A stretch of 64,000 nt of DNA, from NCBI GenBank assembly GCA_963743035.1, contig CAVUOB010000004.1, forward strand, positions 186,001 to 250,000, given 5' to 3'. A model generated the notes under the pieces. That model searched no databases. It saw only the letters and a program-made list of their open reading frames with translations, and was not told the DNA's origin. Made by a program: the position numbers and the translations under genes. Positions 61,954-64,000 of this stretch are shown in pieces; positions within the stretch are counted from its first letter, which is position 1, and every line of letters begins with the position of its first letter. Source of the DNA: PALSA-911 sp963743035 (lineage in GTDB: Bacteria; Pseudomonadota; Alphaproteobacteria; Acetobacterales; Acetobacteraceae).

Positions 61954-64000
61954 TCAACCGGAAACCAGGACCACCGAGCACGGGGCACGGCCCAGCACTT
62001 CCGCCGCGACGACGCCGTAGAACCGCGTGTCGCTCGATCGCGGACGAACGCCGAGCAGCACGAGATCATGTCCGCCATGGGCGGCCTCCGCGACGATGGC
62101 ATCGTCGACATCCACGCCTTCGCGCGAGACCGCGCGGGCCCGAACATTGTATTGCTCCGCCAGGTGCACGGCCTCGCGCAGCTCCATGCCTTCAGCGCCA
62201 AACAGGCTGCGTTGGAAGCTACCGCGCCCAGAGCGCGGATGGGGCGGCTCCACGTAGAGCAGCGTGACGGAACCGGAGCCGACTTGCGCCAGGGCAATCG
62301 CCAGTTCCAGTGCACGACGTGATTCCGTGGTTCCGGACACGGGAACCAGCATGGCCATTCCGCCCCCCACTGGATCGGTGGCATGCGACCCCCGCGCCTC
62401 CACGATGCACACTGGGCCGGCGAAGGATGTTGCGAGCCTGGGCAATCGCCCCTCGGCGCCGCTCTCGGCCGCGGGTTCGTCGTCCAGGCCGACGAACAGC
62501 AGATCGTAGCCCTTGGCGGCCTCACGGGCGACCGCGTCTTCCGGCGCCCCGTCACGCCGGCGCGCGGTGATGTCCGGTTCGACCGGTGCCTCATCCTGCT
62601 TTGCTGTAGCTGCGTCGTTCGCCGCCCCCCTCGCCACATCCTCCGACGCCGCGGAAGCGAGAGCCGGCTCGGACGAAGTACCGCCCGCCAGTTCCAGCAC
62701 GGTCAGGGGTATGCGCCGGGCCACGGATAGCAGGCCGGCCAGCCGGGATGCGAGCAGGCCATTGGCGGAACGGTCCGCGGCGACCAGCAACCGCTCCAGA
62801 TTGGCGACGAAGCCCTTCGCTTCCACTTCCTCGCGCGCCAGGCGCTCCTGCTCCTCCCTGGATATCGGCAGCCTTCCCAGCGCCCAGCGCAGCATCGGCG
62901 GCATCGCCGTCGTCGTGACCACCGCCATCGCCACGATCATCGAGTACAGCGTCTGGCTGAGCGCGCCCATCGACAGGCCGATCGTTGCGATCACCACTTC
63001 AGTTGATCCGCGAGCGTTCATGCCACAAGCCAGCGCCAGGGATTCCCTTCCCGGCAATTGCGCCAGGATGCCCCCGACATAGGCGCCGGCAAACTTGCCC
63101 AGGCTCGCAATCACCACTAGGCCCGCGGCAACCAGAAGCAGGGCCGGATCGCGCAATACTGTCAGATCGGCGCTCAGCCCCGCCGTGCCGAAAAATACCG
63201 GCATGAACAAGCCGACCGTCAATCCCCGCAGACGTTCGCGGATATGCTCGGTCAGGATCGGCGACCGGCCGATCAGCACGCCCGAGACAAAGGCGCCAAG
63301 CACCGAGTGGACGCCGATGGCCGAGGTCATCAGCGCCATGCAGCCCATCATCACCAGGATGGCGGTAACGACCGCGAACTCGCTGACGAAATGATCGTTC
63401 ACCCGGCGAATAACGGCGGACACGATACGCTGCCCCAGCGTCAGGCTGGCGCCGAGGAACAGCAACGTGCCGACAATGCTGAACAGGATCGGCAGCGGCT
63501 CCACCCCGCCGTGCAAGGCCAGACCGAAGATGATGGCGATGACGATCCAGCCGATGGTGTCGTCGATGATCGCGGAGGCAATGATCAATTGCCCCACCCG
63601 GCGCCGCACGAAGCCCATATCCTGCACCACCACGGCGACGATCTTGACGGAGGAAATCGCCAGCGCCGTTCCCAGGAACAGACTCGTGATCAGGCGCAGC
63701 TCCGGGCGTGGCAGGAGTCCGGCAGGCAGGAGCTCACCCAGAGCCGCGCCCGCCAGGAACGGCACGGCGATGCCGGCGATGGAGATGCTGAACGCGGCGC
63801 GCCGCATCTTGCCGATCAGCGCCAGGTCCATCTCCATGCCGGTCAGCAGCAGCATCAGCAGGATGCCGAGCTGGGAAACCGCATCCAGCATCGTCTTCTG
63901 CCCGGCAGCGGAAGGGAACAGCACGTGCTGCAAATCCGGCAGCGCGGCGCCGAGAACGGAAGGGCCGAGCAGAATGCCCGCCAGCAACTGCCCCATGATC
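61954..64000 (-). CDS. CPA2 cation:proton antiporter with Usp region (5' partial)
   Basis: At least 681 residues of a monovalent cation/proton antiporter; the frame runs through the right edge, and the segment LLAGILLGPSVLGAALPDL near the edge is normally preceded by one helix, so only a little is missing. About ten helices form the exchanger domain (GMNARGSTEVVIATIGLSMG is the usual conserved helix; IIASAIIDDTIGWIV contains the DD ion-coupling pair). From about 400 a cytoplasmic region follows, with a universal-stress-like domain (GMAMLVPVSGTTESRRALEL ... DLVLLGVRPRS ... APCSVVLVSG) at the end, suggesting regulation by nucleotide binding. Probably exports K+/Na+ for H+ uptake in pH or stress response. 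Confidence 0.88.
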   Translation of the reverse strand, partial: IMGQLLAGILLGPSVLGAALPDLQHVLFPSAAGQKTMLDAVSQLGILLMLLLTGMEMDLALIGKMRRAAFSISIAGIAVPFLAGAALGELLPAGLLPRPELRLITSLFLGTALAISSVKIVAVVVQDMGFVRRRVGQLIIASAIIDDTIGWIVIAIIFGLALHGGVEPLPILFSIVGTLLFLGASLTLGQRIVSAVIRRVNDHFVSEFAVVTAILVMMGCMALMTSAIGVHSVLGAFVSGVLIGRSPILTEHIRERLRGLTVGLFMPVFFGTAGLSADLTVLRDPALLLVAAGLVVIASLGKFAGAYVGGILAQLPGRESLALACGMNARGSTEVVIATIGLSMGALSQTLYSMIVAMAVVTTTAMPPMLRWALGRLPISREEQERLAREEVEAKGFVANLERLLVAADRSANGLLASRLAGLLSVARRIPLTVLELAGGTSSEPALASAASEDVARGAANDAATAKQDEAPVEPDITARRRDGAPEDAVAREAAKGYDLLFVGLDDEPAAESGAEGRLPRLATSFAGPVCIVEARGSHATDPVGGGMAMLVPVSGTTESRRALELAIALAQVGSGSVTLLYVEPPHPRSGRGSFQRSLFGAEGMELREAVHLAEQYNVRARAVSREGVDVDDAIVAEAAHGGHDLVLLGVRPRSSDTRFYGVVAAEVLGRAPCSVVLVSG

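Overview
The window is GC-rich DNA with short gene gaps, many ATGA/TGATG gene overlaps and few A+T-rich stretches. Gene content (N-type ATPase tail, Liv-type importers, acyl-CoA catabolic clusters, HWE/HisKA_2 kinase, CHAT-TPR protein, class II ribonucleotide reductase) fits an alphaproteobacterium, probably Rhodospirillales/Acetobacteraceae. That placement is inference; no rRNA or tRNA gene was seen.

Layout. 1-1.7 kb: the end of an alternate (N-type) F1Fo-ATPase operon, atpA (partial) and atpG. 1.8-11.1 kb (minus): a four-gene MdtABC/MuxABC-like tripartite efflux operon (fusion protein, two RND permeases, outer-membrane factor) in which three genes carry reading-frame breaks, five of them in one permease. 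11.1-11.7 kb: a regulatory gap with a 14-bp tandem repeat and a 19-bp palindrome. 11.7-28.3 kb: a large acid-catabolism region. A plus-strand block encodes E1 alpha/beta, an enoyl-CoA hydratase, E2, an acyl-CoA dehydrogenase, an acyl-CoA ligase and a TetR regulator. A convergent minus-strand block encodes an acyl-CoA dehydrogenase, a thiolase-fold protein, a DUF35 protein, two hot-dog hydratase subunits, a LivKGFHM importer and, upstream, an IclR regulator. Two 77-bp copies of a terminator-like repeat, in inverted orientation, lie at the ends of acoB and the IclR gene.

28.7-35.4 kb: a second catabolic group (NHL-repeat protein, FAH-family hydrolase, acyl-CoA ligase, enoyl-CoA hydratase, Tat-exported amidohydrolase), interrupted by an A+T-richer islet with a broken uracil-DNA-glycosylase-like gene and a palindromic repeat. 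35.4-52.5 kb: a low-oxygen/stress-type group: cyclopropane fatty acid synthase, small hydrolase, phosphoribosyltransferase, class II ribonucleotide reductase, H+-type P-ATPase, MacAB exporter, exported nitroreductase, alcohol dehydrogenase, PutA and a glutathione transferase. Two FNR-like boxes sit about 60 bp upstream of starts in this part.

52.5-56.5 kb (minus): a compact three-gene operon of predicted exported proteins centred on a TPR-CHAT (caspase-like) protein; this is the best candidate for an undescribed system. 56.7-64 kb: small stress-type and membrane proteins, a non-canonical NRAMP-family transporter, a small lipoprotein, a HisKA_2 protein with a poorly recognisable ATPase domain, and a CPA2 antiporter with a C-terminal Usp region, cut by the window edge.

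Nine frame breaks were found in six genes. They may be real decay or base-calling/assembly errors; the sequence alone cannot decide.
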